Positions 16,369-24,409 of a stretch of 64,000 bases of DNA are shown here, piece after piece. Positions within the stretch are counted from its first letter, which is position 1. The number at the start of each line of letters is the position of its first letter. Under the pieces are notes generated by a model. That model was given only the letters and a program-made list of their open reading frames with translations. It did no database searches and was not told where the DNA came from. The stretch comes from VRUE01 sp963718775 (GTDB lineage Bacteria > Actinomycetota > Thermoleophilia > Solirubrobacterales > 70-9): assembly GCA_963718775.1 (NCBI GenBank), contig OY970377.1:496001-560000 (forward strand), given 5' to 3'. Position numbers and translations under genes: made by a program.

Positions 16369-17849
16369 AGCCTGCGGAGCTCCTCGCGGGCGACCTCACG
16401 GTCGTCGAACGGCACCTTGCGACCGTCGGCAAGCTCCTGGCCCTGCTCGTGCCCCTTGCCGGCGATCACGACCGTGTCGCCGGGCTGGGCGCGGCCAAGG
16501 GCGAGCGCGATCGCGGCGCGGCGGTCGGGCTCGACCTCGACGGTCGCGCCGTTCTCGACCCCGCCGACGACCTCGGCGACGATCGCCTCGGGATCCTCGG
16601 AGCGCGGGTTGTCGGAGGTGACGATGGCCAGATCGGAGTGCGCTGCCCCCGCCCGGCCCATCTTCGGCCGCTTGTCGCGGTCGCGATCGCCACCGGCGCC
16701 GAAGACGGCGATCAGCCGTCCCTCGGTCAGCCGCCGTGCCGCCAGCAACACGTTCTCGAGCGAGTCGGGAGTGTGGGCGTAGTCGACCAGCACCGCGAAG
16801 TCCTGCCCCTCGTCGACCGGCTCGAACCGCCCCGGCACCTGCTGCGCCCGCGCCAGCCCCTCGGCGGCCGTCTCGGGGTCGACCCCGAGCGCCATCGTCG
16901 CAGCGAAGGCCCCCAGTGCATTAGCGACGTTGAAGTCCCCCGGCAGCCCCGTCCGCACCTCGACCCCCCCGCCGACGGGCCGCGAACGTGACATATCGAC
17001 ACGTTTCAGGCCCGTCGGCGGGTGGTTGACGGTGAAGCGGGCGCCGGTGGCGTTGAAGGAGACGTTGTGGGCTGCGAAGTCGGCATCGGCGCCGGCCGCT
17101 GAGAAGGTGACGCAGTCGAGCTCCTCGGCGAGGCGGCGGCCGTAGGCGTCGTCGATGTTGACGATCGAGGCCTTGGGGCCCATCTCGAAGAGCAGGCGCT
17201 TGGAGCGGAAGTAGTCCTCCATGTCGCCATGGAAGTCGAGGTGGTCCTGGGTGAGGTTGGTGAAGAGCGCCACCTCGAAGTGGATCGCGTCGGCCCGGTG
17301 CAGCGCCAACGCATGCGAGGAGACCTCCATCACGCAGGCTTCGTCCCCCGCTTCGAGCATGCGTCGGAAGCTCGCCTGCAGGTCGATCGCCTCAGGAGTG
17401 GTCCGCTCGACCTCCTCCTCGACCCCCCCGACGACCTGCTGCACCGTGCCCAACAGCCCGGCCTGGACCCCAGCCGCCTCAAGGATCTCGCGAACCAAGA
17501 ACGCCGTAGTCGTCTTCCCATTGGTCCCGGTGATCCCAACCACCCGCAACTCCACCGTCGGATCCCCCCAAAACCGAGCCGCCAGCGGGGCCATAGCCGC
17601 CCGCGCATCGGGCACCACCACCTGCACCACATCCAAGTCCAGCTCCCGCTCCACCACCAGCGCCGCAGCCCCCGCCTCTACGGCAGCAACAGCGAAGTCA
17701 TGCCCATCTGTTTTTTCACCCGGCACGCAGAAAAACAACGTCCCAGGCCCAACTTTTCGGCTGTCATAAGCAAGAGACCCAACCTCGACGGCGGGGTCAC
17801 CCACAATCCGAACCTCACCAGCTTCGGCGACAAGCGCATCCAGTCTCAC
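16365..17849 (-). CDS. murE: UDP-MurNAc-L-Ala-D-Glu--2,6-diaminopimelate ligase with in-frame palindrome
   Basis: MurE adds the third stem-peptide residue. The motif SDNPRSEDPEAI (DNPR) is the marker for meso-diaminopimelate specificity, so the wall is predicted to be DAP-type. Other features are YDSRKVGPGTLFFCVPGEK, the ATP loop ITGTNGKTTTAFLVRE and HALALHRADAIHFEVALFT. The GTG at 17849 (VRLDALVAEAGEVRIVG) is chosen; a longer upstream frame only translates the inverted repeat at 17862-17981. An insertion of about 15 residues (PPTGLKRVDMSRSRPVGG) before VEVRTGLPGDFNVANA is encoded by a palindrome at 16968-17022. Confidence 0.95.
   Translation of the reverse strand: MRLDALVAEAGEVRIVGDPAVEVGSLAYDSRKVGPGTLFFCVPGEKTDGHDFAVAAVEAGAAALVVERELDLDVVQVVVPDARAAMAPLAARFWGDPTVELRVVGITGTNGKTTTAFLVREILEAAGVQAGLLGTVQQVVGGVEEEVERTTPEAIDLQASFRRMLEAGDEACVMEVSSHALALHRADAIHFEVALFTNLTQDHLDFHGDMEDYFRSKRLLFEMGPKASIVNIDDAYGRRLAEELDCVTFSAAGADADFAAHNVSFNATGARFTVNHPPTGLKRVDMSRSRPVGGGVEVRTGLPGDFNVANALGAFAATMALGVDPETAAEGLARAQQVPGRFEPVDEGQDFAVLVDYAHTPDSLENVLLAARRLTEGRLIAVFGAGGDRDRDKRPKMGRAGAAHSDLAIVTSDNPRSEDPEAIVAEVVGGVENGATVEVEPDRRAAIALALGRAQPGDTVVIAGKGHEQGQELADGRKVPFDDREVAREELRRL
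16968..17022. repeat. In-frame palindromic element within murE
   Basis: Perfect 14-bp arms (CCCGCCGACGGGCC at 16968-16981 and its complement at 17009-17022) enclose an inner imperfect stem GAACGTG/CACGTTTC and a 9-base loop. The frame stays open through the element. Confidence 0.75.
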
Positions 17850-17861
17850 CGCCGGGATTCT

Positions 17862-17981
17862 AAGAAGGGCGTCGGGTGCCCCTCCCGGCGGCTTGTACTT
17901 TTTTCGGGCATCCGCCCGCGCGCCAGCCATCCCCTGCCTTCGAAAAAAGTTGAGCCGGGAGGGGCACCCGACGCCCTTCTT
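17862..17981. repeat. Large inverted repeat, variable-arm family, copy 1
   Basis: Perfect 28-bp arms lie at 17862-17889 and 17954-17981 (arm contains GGGCGTCGGGTGCCCCTCC). Just inside them are CTTGTACTTTTTTCG on the left and CGAAAAAAGTTGAG on the right, surrounding about 35 bases of locus-specific loop. The same inner sequences recur, in opposite orientation, at 28642-28755 and 35753-35874, whereas the outer arms differ at each site. It fills the gap between ftsI and murE. Confidence 0.85.
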
Positions 17982-17983
17982 CA

Positions 17984-19636
17984 CTATTCCGACGGAACCC
18001 CAAGATAAGGCAGCGCAAACGCCGCGATCCGGCCAAACGCCGGAGCCGCCACCGATCCGCCGTAGATATCCCCCTGAGGTTGATCGACGATCACCGAGAC
18101 CAACAACTGCGGATCCTTCGCCGGCGCAAAGCCGATGAACGAGGCGACGTACTTGGTCTCCGAGTAGGTGCCGTTTTCGGCCACCTCAGCGGTACCGGTC
18201 TTGCCCGCCAGCGAGTAGCCGGGCACGCTGACCGCTTCGGCCGTCCCGCCCACTTCCAGCACCCCCTCGAGCATTTCGCGCACCTGCTCGGCGACGTCGG
18301 CGCCGATCACCCGGTGCCCGGGCGGCTCGTGCACTGCCTCGTCGCCGACCTTCTCGATCAGCTGTGGCCGCCGCAGGATGCCGCCGTTGGCGATCGCCTG
18401 GTAGCCGGCCATCATCTGCATCGGCGTCACCGCCAGGCCCTGGCCGATCGGCAGGTTGCCCATCGTCGAGCCCGAGTATTTGTCGAGCGGCGGCACGATC
18501 CCCTGCTCCTCGGCGGGGAACTCGACGCCGGTCGGCTTGCCGAAGCCAAAGCGGTCGATCCAGCGGCTGAAGCGCTTTTTGCCCAGCTCGAGGCCGATCG
18601 TCGCGGCGCCGACGTTGGAGGACTCGGCGAGGATCTGGGCGACGGTCAGCGTCACCGGTGGCCGCGCCTCGGCGTCTTCGATGATCCGGTCGGCGACGTG
18701 CAGTTGCGAGGGCAGGTAGAAGGACGTCTCCGGCGTCACCTCTTTTTCCTCCAGCGCCGCCGAGACGGTGAAGGCCTTGAAGGTCGAGCCCGGCTCGTAG
18801 GTGAAGCCGGTGGCGCGGTTCAGCAGGTCTTCGGAGCTGGCGCTGGAGAGGTCGGTCGGGTCGACCGGCGGCCAGTTGGCCATCGCCAGGACGTGCGAGG
18901 TGCGCGGGTCCATGACGATCGCCGTGGCGCCCTTCGGCGCGTAGGTTTCGCCGACTTCGGCCAGCACCTGCTCGGTCTTCGCCTCGATCGCGGCGTCGAT
19001 GGTGAGCTGGACGTCTTCGCCGTCGTCGGCTTCGTCGATCGTTTCCAGCCGGATCGGTTCGCCGGTGGCGTCGGTGACGATCCGCCGTTCGCCGTCGGAT
19101 CCGTGCAGGGCCTCGTCCTCGCCCGCCTCGATGCCGATCAGCCCCTCGTTTTCGGCGCCGACCGCGCCGATCACCTGCGCCGCCAGCTCCCCCTGCGGGT
19201 AGGTCCGCCGGCTGTCGGGGTCATCGCCGATCCCAGGCAGTTCGAGGCGCTCGATCCGCTTCGCGGTCGGCAGGTCGACTTTGTGGGCAAGCGCGACGTA
19301 GCTCGATTCTTCGCTGACCTGGCGCAGCACGTCATCGGGCTTGAGGTCGAGGATCGGCGCCAGTTTCTCCGCCGTCATCACGGGGTTCGTGACTTCGGAC
19401 GGTATGGCGAAGATCGTCGCCGCGTCTTCTGAGGAGACCAGCTCGTTGCCGTGGCGGTCGAGCACGCTGCCGCGCAGGCTGGGCAGCAGCACCGCCTGGG
19501 TCTGCTGGCTGATCGCCTCGGAGGCGAGCTTGGCGCCCTGCACGCCCTGCAGCCAGAAGGCACGAACGGCGACGATCGAGAAGGCGAGAAGGAAGACGGC
19601 GAAGAGGAGGCCGATCCTTCGCTCGATCGTCTTCAT
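17984..19636 (-). CDS. ftsI: Penicillin-binding protein FtsI (septal transpeptidase)
   Basis: A class B PBP of 550 residues that cross-links septal peptidoglycan. One N-terminal membrane anchor (RIGLLFAVFLLAFSIVAVRA) is followed by the dimerisation region (LRGSVLDRHGNELVSS) and a transpeptidase domain with all three active-site motifs: SxxK in EPGSTFKAF, SxN in LAESSNVGA and KTG in SLAGKTGTAEVA. No PASTA domains follow. It stops at 17984, immediately after the large inverted repeat that separates it from murE, and lies 9 bases downstream of ftsL. Confidence 0.95.
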   Translation of the reverse strand: MKTIERRIGLLFAVFLLAFSIVAVRAFWLQGVQGAKLASEAISQQTQAVLLPSLRGSVLDRHGNELVSSEDAATIFAIPSEVTNPVMTAEKLAPILDLKPDDVLRQVSEESSYVALAHKVDLPTAKRIERLELPGIGDDPDSRRTYPQGELAAQVIGAVGAENEGLIGIEAGEDEALHGSDGERRIVTDATGEPIRLETIDEADDGEDVQLTIDAAIEAKTEQVLAEVGETYAPKGATAIVMDPRTSHVLAMANWPPVDPTDLSSASSEDLLNRATGFTYEPGSTFKAFTVSAALEEKEVTPETSFYLPSQLHVADRIIEDAEARPPVTLTVAQILAESSNVGAATIGLELGKKRFSRWIDRFGFGKPTGVEFPAEEQGIVPPLDKYSGSTMGNLPIGQGLAVTPMQMMAGYQAIANGGILRRPQLIEKVGDEAVHEPPGHRVIGADVAEQVREMLEGVLEVGGTAEAVSVPGYSLAGKTGTAEVAENGTYSETKYVASFIGFAPAKDPQLLVSVIVDQPQGDIYGGSVAAPAFGRIAAFALPYLGVPSE

Positions 19637-19645
19637 CGCCCGGCC

Positions 19646-20179
19646 CTAGTAGCCCACGCCGGCCGCGGCGAGGCGCTGAGCGGTCACGGCAATGTCGCGT
19701 GGCTCGAACCGCACGTAGCCGATCTGGTCGCTGGCGCCCATCGCGAGCCCAAGCGCAGCGGCGTCATGGCGGACCCGGTCCGAGCCGGAGAGGGCCGCGT
19801 CGCGGCCGCGCAGGGTCGAGTTCTCCCCGTCGAGGGCGGCGATGTTGCGATCGACGTGACCAGCGGAAGCAGCGATGCTGAGAGTGACGACGTTGACGGC
19901 GACGATCCCCGCCAGCAGCAAGCCGAGCACAGCGATCCAGGCTCGGCCGCGGGTCATCCGCACCATCAGGCTCGAGTCGGGCAGGTGGCGGACAGCGGTG
20001 GCGGTGCCGACTGCGATCGGGATCAGCTGGCCGCCGGGACGCCGCGCCGGCGCTTTGCGGCGCGCCGGCTTTCGCGCGGGCGCTTGACGAGCCGGCGCCG
20101 CTGTTGCGTTCGCCCTTTGTCGGGCCGAGGCCGACAAAGGGCGAACGCGACGGGCGGGCGCTGTCGCAGCGGCAGCCAC
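19646..20179 (-). CDS. ftsL: FtsL-like septum protein with palindrome-encoded N-terminal stretch
   Basis: A 177-residue small bitopic protein in the FtsL position between rsmH and ftsI. A basic, proline/alanine-rich cytoplasmic tail of about 75 residues precedes one membrane segment (AWIAVLGLLLAGIVAVNVV) and a coiled-coil-like extracytoplasmic part (VDRNIAALDGENSTLRGRDA) ending with an LGL motif region. FtsL links FtsQ/B to FtsWI. Residues about 11-27 (RVRPLSASARQRANAT) are encoded by a perfect palindrome at 20106-20148. The call rests on topology and context, because FtsL diverges quickly. Confidence 0.8.
   Translation of the reverse strand: MAAAATAPARRVRPLSASARQRANATAAPARQAPARKPARRKAPARRPGGQLIPIAVGTATAVRHLPDSSLMVRMTRGRAWIAVLGLLLAGIVAVNVVTLSIAASAGHVDRNIAALDGENSTLRGRDAALSGSDRVRHDAAALGLAMGASDQIGYVRFEPRDIAVTAQRLAAAGVGY
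20106..20148. repeat. In-frame palindromic element at the start of ftsL
   Basis: Perfect 18-bp arms (GCGTTCGCCCTTTGTCGG at 20106-20123 and complement at 20131-20148) flank a 7-base loop. It codes for residues in the disordered N-terminal tail of FtsL, about 30 bases after the start codon, so the mRNA hairpin could affect initiation. Confidence 0.78.
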
Positions 20180-21186
20180 TAGGCCACCGCCTCGGAGATC
20201 TTCACGGCGACACGCAGGTGGGCCGATTTCGAGCGCGGGTTGGCGGCCACCTCGTCGGGGCCGGCGGCGACAGCGCGGCGGGTCAGCAGCTCGGCTTCGG
20301 GCTCGCGACCGCAGACGCAGACCGGCAACTCGGGCGGGCAGACGCAGCCGCGGGCTCGCTCGGCGAGGAAGCGCTTGACGCGGCGGTCCTCCAGCGAGTG
20401 GAAGGAGATCCCGGCCAGGCGGCCACCCACAGGCAACATCCCCCAGGCCGTCGGCAGCGCGTCGTCGATCGAGTCGAGCTCGCCGTTGACGGCGATGCGG
20501 ATCGCCTGGAAGGTCCGCTTCGCCGGGTGGCCGCCGCCAAAGCGGGCCGAGGCGGGCATGCCGGCTTTGATCGCGTCGACGAGCTGGGAAGTCGTGGTGA
20601 GCGGCCGGCGACGGGCGATCTCACGGGCGATCCCGCCGGCGTAGCGCTCCTCGCCAAAGCGGCGCAGCGCCTGGGCCAGGCGCGCCTCGGGCCACTCGTT
20701 GACGATGTCGGCAGCGCTGAGCTGCTGGCGGGTGTCCATCCTCATGTCAAGTGGCGCGTCGTAGGAATAGGAGAAGCCCCGCTCCCAGGCGTCAACCTGC
20801 ATCGAGGACATCCCTAGGTCCATGTAGACCATGTCTGGACGGATGCCTTCGCCACGCAGGGTGCGAAGACCTGCCGCAAAGTCGGCACTTATGAAGCGGG
20901 TCGCGCAGGGCGCCTCGGCCGCGAAGGCCTCGAAACGAGCCTCGGCGGCGGGGTCGCGGTCGACGCAGATCAGCGTCCCGGCCGCGCCGAGCGCCGCGGC
21001 GATCCGCCGCGCGTGGCCGCCGCCGCCGAAGGTGCAGTCGACCGCGGTCTGGCCAAGCTGGGGAGCGAGCAGCTCGGTCAGCTCGGTGGCGAGGACGGGT
21101 TGGTGCTCGGTGGGCATATAGACAAGGTTTGCGCGATTCAGCTGTGGGCTGGGGACGATTGGGGCTCGTTGCGCTCGGGCGGCCAT
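20179..21186 (-). CDS. rsmH: 16S rRNA (cytosine-1402 N4) methyltransferase
   Basis: RsmH (MraW) methylates N4 of C1402 in the decoding centre of 16S rRNA using SAM. Family motifs are EHQPVLATELTELL, VDCTFGGGGHARRIAAAL (SAM site), VYMDLGMSSMQVDAWERGF and GISFHSLEDRRVKRFL. The insertion before the C-terminus holds a Cys cluster (CVCPPELPVCVCG). Start at ATG 21186 lies one base after the mraZ stop; the ATG at 21117 (MPTEHQPVL) is the alternative and sits nearer the family start. Confidence 0.95.
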   Translation of the reverse strand: MAARAQRAPIVPSPQLNRANLVYMPTEHQPVLATELTELLAPQLGQTAVDCTFGGGGHARRIAAALGAAGTLICVDRDPAAEARFEAFAAEAPCATRFISADFAAGLRTLRGEGIRPDMVYMDLGMSSMQVDAWERGFSYSYDAPLDMRMDTRQQLSAADIVNEWPEARLAQALRRFGEERYAGGIAREIARRRPLTTTSQLVDAIKAGMPASARFGGGHPAKRTFQAIRIAVNGELDSIDDALPTAWGMLPVGGRLAGISFHSLEDRRVKRFLAERARGCVCPPELPVCVCGREPEAELLTRRAVAAGPDEVAANPRSKSAHLRVAVKISEAVA

Positions 21187-21187
21187 C

Positions 21188-21631
21188 TCACTCAGGCGCT
21201 CCGTTGGCGGCCAGGCCCTCGGCGATCTCCGGCGCCGCGGCGTCGAGCTCCTCCTCCTGCTTGGCCCAGGCCTCGGCGTTCCAGATCTCCAGGTACTCCC
21301 CTGCCCCGACGACGACGCAGGGCCCGTTCAGGCCGGCGTGCTCGATCAGCGGCTTGGGCACGCGGATGCGCCCGGCGGAATCGAGCTTCTCGTCGGAGGA
21401 GCCGCCGTGGAAGCGGCGGCGCAGCTGGCGCGCATCGCGCCCGAAGGGGCTGTGCGGCGAGAGGAAGCGGTCGGAGAGCTGCTCGAACTCCTCGGTCGTG
21501 TGCACCCAGACGCAGGGGTCGAAGCCCTTGGACAGAACAACCCCATCGGAGAGGGCAGCCCGGAACCTGGAGGGAACGGTGAGGCGATCCTTTGAATCGA
21601 GACTGTGCTCGTAGAGGCCCCGAAATGCCAC
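21188..21631 (-). CDS. mraZ: Transcriptional regulator MraZ
   Basis: A 147-residue protein with two SpoVT/AbrB-type domains: FRGLYEHSLDSKDRLTVPSR and DEKLDSAGRIRVPKPLIEHA. MraZ is the first gene of dcw operons and in other bacteria represses its own promoter through repeated GTGGG boxes. Such boxes are present upstream (21748-21782). The start codon at 21631 is a GTG (GTGGCATTTCGG) preceded by GAAAGGAAC. Confidence 0.95.
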   Translation of the reverse strand: MAFRGLYEHSLDSKDRLTVPSRFRAALSDGVVLSKGFDPCVWVHTTEEFEQLSDRFLSPHSPFGRDARQLRRRFHGGSSDEKLDSAGRIRVPKPLIEHAGLNGPCVVVGAGEYLEIWNAEAWAKQEEELDAAAPEIAEGLAANGAPE

Positions 21632-21668
21632 CGCGGGTTCCTTTCTGCGCGAGCTGTGGGAGGACCGG

Positions 21669-21722
21669 AAAAAAATTAGGACCGGAGTGATGAGGTGGGA
21701 GGAGCCTCACCACCCCGGTCCT
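21669..21722 (-). terminator. Intrinsic terminator in the mraZ leader (possible attenuator)
   Basis: On the minus strand the arms at 21705-21722 and 21678-21695 pair over 18 bases, two of them G-U (AGGACCGGGGTGGTGAGG with CCTCATCACTCCGGTCCT). They are followed by AA and a run of seven T (21669-21675). It lies between the predicted mraZ promoter and the mraZ start, with no gene upstream on that strand, so it would attenuate the whole dcw operon. Confidence 0.75.
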
Positions 21723-21741
21723 GGGCTTCAACTCGATCGGC

Positions 21742-21782
21742 ACAGTAACCCACTTTCCCCCACTTTGCAACACGACCCCACA
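21742..21782 (-). promoter_or_regulatory. mraZ promoter with MraZ-type operator boxes
   Basis: A minus-strand -35 TTGCAA (21765-21770) and -10 TACTGT (21742-21747) are spaced 17 bases. The spacer contains AAAGTGGGGGAAAGTGGG, two GTGGG boxes ten bases apart, and a third TGTGGGG box lies upstream at 21776-21782. Repeated GTGGG boxes are the known MraZ binding pattern, so autorepression of the dcw operon is likely. Confidence 0.75.
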
Positions 21783-21810
21783 ATGCAAGCCCATTTGCAA
21801 CCCGTCCCTA

Positions 21811-21865
21811 CCCGAACTGCATCAACTTCTCCACCTGCTGGATGGAGAAGTTGATGCAGTTCGGG
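21811..21865. repeat. Short palindromic repeat, constant-arm family, copy 1
   Basis: Perfect 23-bp arms at 21811-21833 and 21843-21865 contain AACTGCATCAACTTCTCC and its complement around a 9-base loop. Nearly identical arms occur at 36765-36817 and 55080-55132. This copy lies between the divergent mraZ promoter and the gene at 21895. Confidence 0.88.
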
Positions 21866-21894
21866 CGGTCTGGCGACCGCGTTAGGTTGGGCAC

Positions 21895-22731
21895 GTGAGC
21901 GCGACGCCAGACGACGCCAACGACCTGCGCGGCTTCCACTTCAAGCGGCTGCTGGGCCGGCCGCTGACCTGGATCGTGATCGCCTTCTTCGTCCTCGCGG
22001 CGGGGATCGCCGCCGCGATCTACCTCGGCGCGGCGATCGGCGCCGGCGCTGCTGTCGCGATGCTGCTGCTATCGCTGCTGATCGTCTTCGCGATCGCCGA
22101 CTCGCGGGCCGAAGACGCCTTCTTCCAGGCCTACGCCAGCCAGCGCGGACTCGCCCTCTCAGGCCGCAGCCCATTGCCGCCGGCGACGCCGCTGCTGCGC
22201 AAGGGCGACGACCGCTACGCCGAGCGCACCCTCACCGGCTCGCTCACCGACGGCGTCGACGGCGCTCTCGCTCTCTACACCTACGAGGAGGAGAGCACCG
22301 ACAGCAAGGGCAACCGCCAGACCAACTACTACCGCTACACCGTCGGCCTGGTCGAGGTGCCCGAGAGCGTCGCCCACCTCCCCGAGCTCTACTGCCGCCG
22401 CAAGTCCGGCCTGCGCTCGCTGGAGAAGCTCGAGGACGCCTTCCGCTCGACCGAGCGGGTGACGCTGGAGAGCGAGGCGCTCGCCGCGCGCTACGAGATC
22501 TTCGCCGGCAAGGAGCAGGACCAGGTTTGGCTGCGCCGCTTCTTCTCCCCCACCTTCATCGTCTGGCTAGGCGAGGAAGCGCCGAAGAAGTTCGCCTTCG
22601 AGCTGGTCGGCGGCATCCTCTGCTGCTTCGTCAGCGGCCACAAGAAGAGCGCCGCCGAGCTCGACACCGTGCGCGCCGCGTCCGCTGCCGTCGCCAAGCG
22701 CCTGCGCGAGGAGGCGTTGGAAACGGCTTAG
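21895..22731 (+). CDS. Two-helix membrane protein of unknown function
   Basis: A 278-residue protein starting at GTG 21895. Two adjacent hydrophobic helices (WIVIAFFVLAAGIAAAIYLG and AAVAMLLLSLLIVFAIA) follow a 23-residue cytoplasmic start. The remainder is soluble, with an EEESTDSKGNRQTNYYRYT strand region and LVEVPESVAHLPELYCRR. I do not recognise a named family. It diverges from the dcw operon and overlaps the tadC 3' end by 4 bases. No enzyme motif is visible. Confidence 0.75.
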   Translation: MSATPDDANDLRGFHFKRLLGRPLTWIVIAFFVLAAGIAAAIYLGAAIGAGAAVAMLLLSLLIVFAIADSRAEDAFFQAYASQRGLALSGRSPLPPATPLLRKGDDRYAERTLTGSLTDGVDGALALYTYEEESTDSKGNRQTNYYRYTVGLVEVPESVAHLPELYCRRKSGLRSLEKLEDAFRSTERVTLESEALAARYEIFAGKEQDQVWLRRFFSPTFIVWLGEEAPKKFAFELVGGILCCFVSGHKKSAAELDTVRAASAAVAKRLREEALETA

Positions 22732-23554
22732 AAGCCACCCAGCAGCACGTCGGCGTTGGCGATCAGGGCGGCGGTGATCATCAGCAGGACCGAGGGGACG
22801 AGGACGAGGGCGACGACGAGCTGGATCTTCGGCGCGGCGCGGGCGGCGTGCTCCTCGACAGCGCGGCGCTGATCGCGGCGCAGAGCGCTGGACTGGCGGC
22901 GCAGTTGCTCGGCGAGGGGCGAGCCGAAACGGCGCGAGCGCTCGATCGTCGCGCAGAGCGTCGCGATCTCGTTGCCGGGGACACGGGCACGAAGCGAGCC
23001 GAGCGCCTCGGCGAGCGGCCGGCCGCAGGAGAGCTCGGCGACGGTCATGCGCAGCTCGCTCTGCCAGCGGCCCCTCCCCTGCTCGGGCCAGCTCGGCAAA
23101 GCCGGCGGCGGGACCGCGACCGGACGCGGCGCCGACGGCGAGCAGGTCGCAGGCATCTGGGAGCGCAGCGAGCAGGCGGCGGCTACGCAGGCGAGCCCGC
23201 CGCTCGAGCAGGGCGTCGGGAACGAAGAAGCCCGGCCGCCGGCATGGCAATGGCGACAAGCAGTGGGAGCCGGCCTGGCGCCGCCGGGGCGGCGGCAAGC
23301 GCGGTGAGGCCGCCGAGCGCTGCGCCCGTCAGCTTCGCCAGCAGCACCGCGGCCAGCGGCAGGCGGGGCTCTAGGCCGGCGCGGGAGAGACGATCCGGCA
23401 GGCCGAGGCGCAGCGCTGCCCTCGCTGCCCGCCCGCCGCTGCCGAGGCCGACCCGCAGGCGCCCGGGCGCCGAGCCGCGGATGACGAGCAACTCTCGCGC
23501 CGCGGCGCAGGCGAGCAGCACAGCGAGCCCGGCAGGCAGGCCGGCGGGACTCAC
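22728..23554 (-). CDS. tadC: TadC-like Flp pilus membrane protein, two frameshifts
   Basis: TadC and TadB are the paired inner-membrane platform proteins of Flp/Tad pili. The start GTG at 23554 (VSPAGLPAGLAVLLACAA) overlaps the tadB stop. The reading then moves frames near 23245 (to DALLERRARLRSRRLLAAL PD-type sequence) and near 23090 (to MTVAELSCGRPLAEALGSLR). The T2SSF-type core VPGNEIATLCATIERSRRFG and the terminal hydrophobic helices (LVVALVLVPSVLLMITAALI) are clear. After correction it is about 275 residues, normal for TadC. Confidence 0.8.
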
Positions 23555-24409
23555 TCGACCACCCTCGAGAGACGGCGAATCGCGACGAAGCCGGCCAGCT
23601 GCAGCGCCGCCGCCGCAACGAGCAGAATCGCGGAGGCCGGGCCGCCGAGCACCTTGGCGAGGAAGCCGGGTTGCAGCAACTCGGCGAAGAGAGCGCCGCC
23701 GGTCGGCATCGCGACGACGAGCAATCCGGTGAAGCGCGCCTGGGAGGTTGCCGCCCTGGCGTCCTCGCGCGGCTCGATCCCGCTCCGCGGCCCCTTCCGC
23801 GAAGCGCCGCAGCAGGCCGGCGAGGTCGCCGCCGGCAAGCCGCTGGCTGAGCAGCGCCGCGGCGAGCGCATCGACCCGGGGCGAACGCATCCGCTGACGC
23901 CAGGCAGCGACGGCGTCAGCAGTCGGGGCGCCCAGATCGAGCTCTGCGGCGAGCCGAGCGAGCTCGACCGCCGGAGGGCCGTCCAGCGATGCCACCGCTG
24001 CCGGCAGCGAAGCGCGCAGGGAGCGCCCGGCGCTGAGCGAGTCGGCGACGGCAATGGCGACGTCGGGCAGAGCGGCCTCGACCGCGCGGCGGTAGCGCCT
24101 GCGGCGACTCTTGATCGCCCAGGCTGCCAGCGCCGGACCGGCGACGGCAAGCGGTATCGCCACGCCGGTGCCGAGCAGGAACCAGCCGGCGGTGAGCGCG
24201 ACGACCGTGCCGAGCACGGCAAGCCGCCGCCGCTCTGGAAGCGACGGCGAGTACCCCTCGCGGCCGGCCCGGCGCAGCGGCTCCAGCGCCACCCGCACCC
24301 AACGCGCGAGGGCTGGGCTCGCCAGCACCGCCTCGCGCGTCGCAACCGCGGCCAGCGCCCCCGCCGCACCGCCGGCCAAGGGGAGCAGCAGCCCGGGCCC
24401 GTCGCTCAT
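23551..24409 (-). CDS. tadB: TadB-like Flp pilus membrane protein, one frameshift
   Basis: The N-terminal frame (24409 to about 23772) has membrane helices (LAVLGTVVALTAGWFLLGTG), then the T2SSF core with AIAVADSLSAGRSLRASL and ALLSQRLAGGDLAGLLRRFA. One extra base near 23772, in GCCGCGCGAGG, moves the rest to another frame (EDARAATSQARFTGLLVVAM, then ASAILLVAAAALQLAGFVAI). The protein is about 285 residues after correction. It is cotranscribed with tadA and tadC by 4-base overlaps. Confidence 0.83.

Noticed and set aside
17850..17984. Upstream extension of murE to 17984
   Set aside because: It only translates the inverted repeat. The GTG at 17849 begins the family-like sequence.
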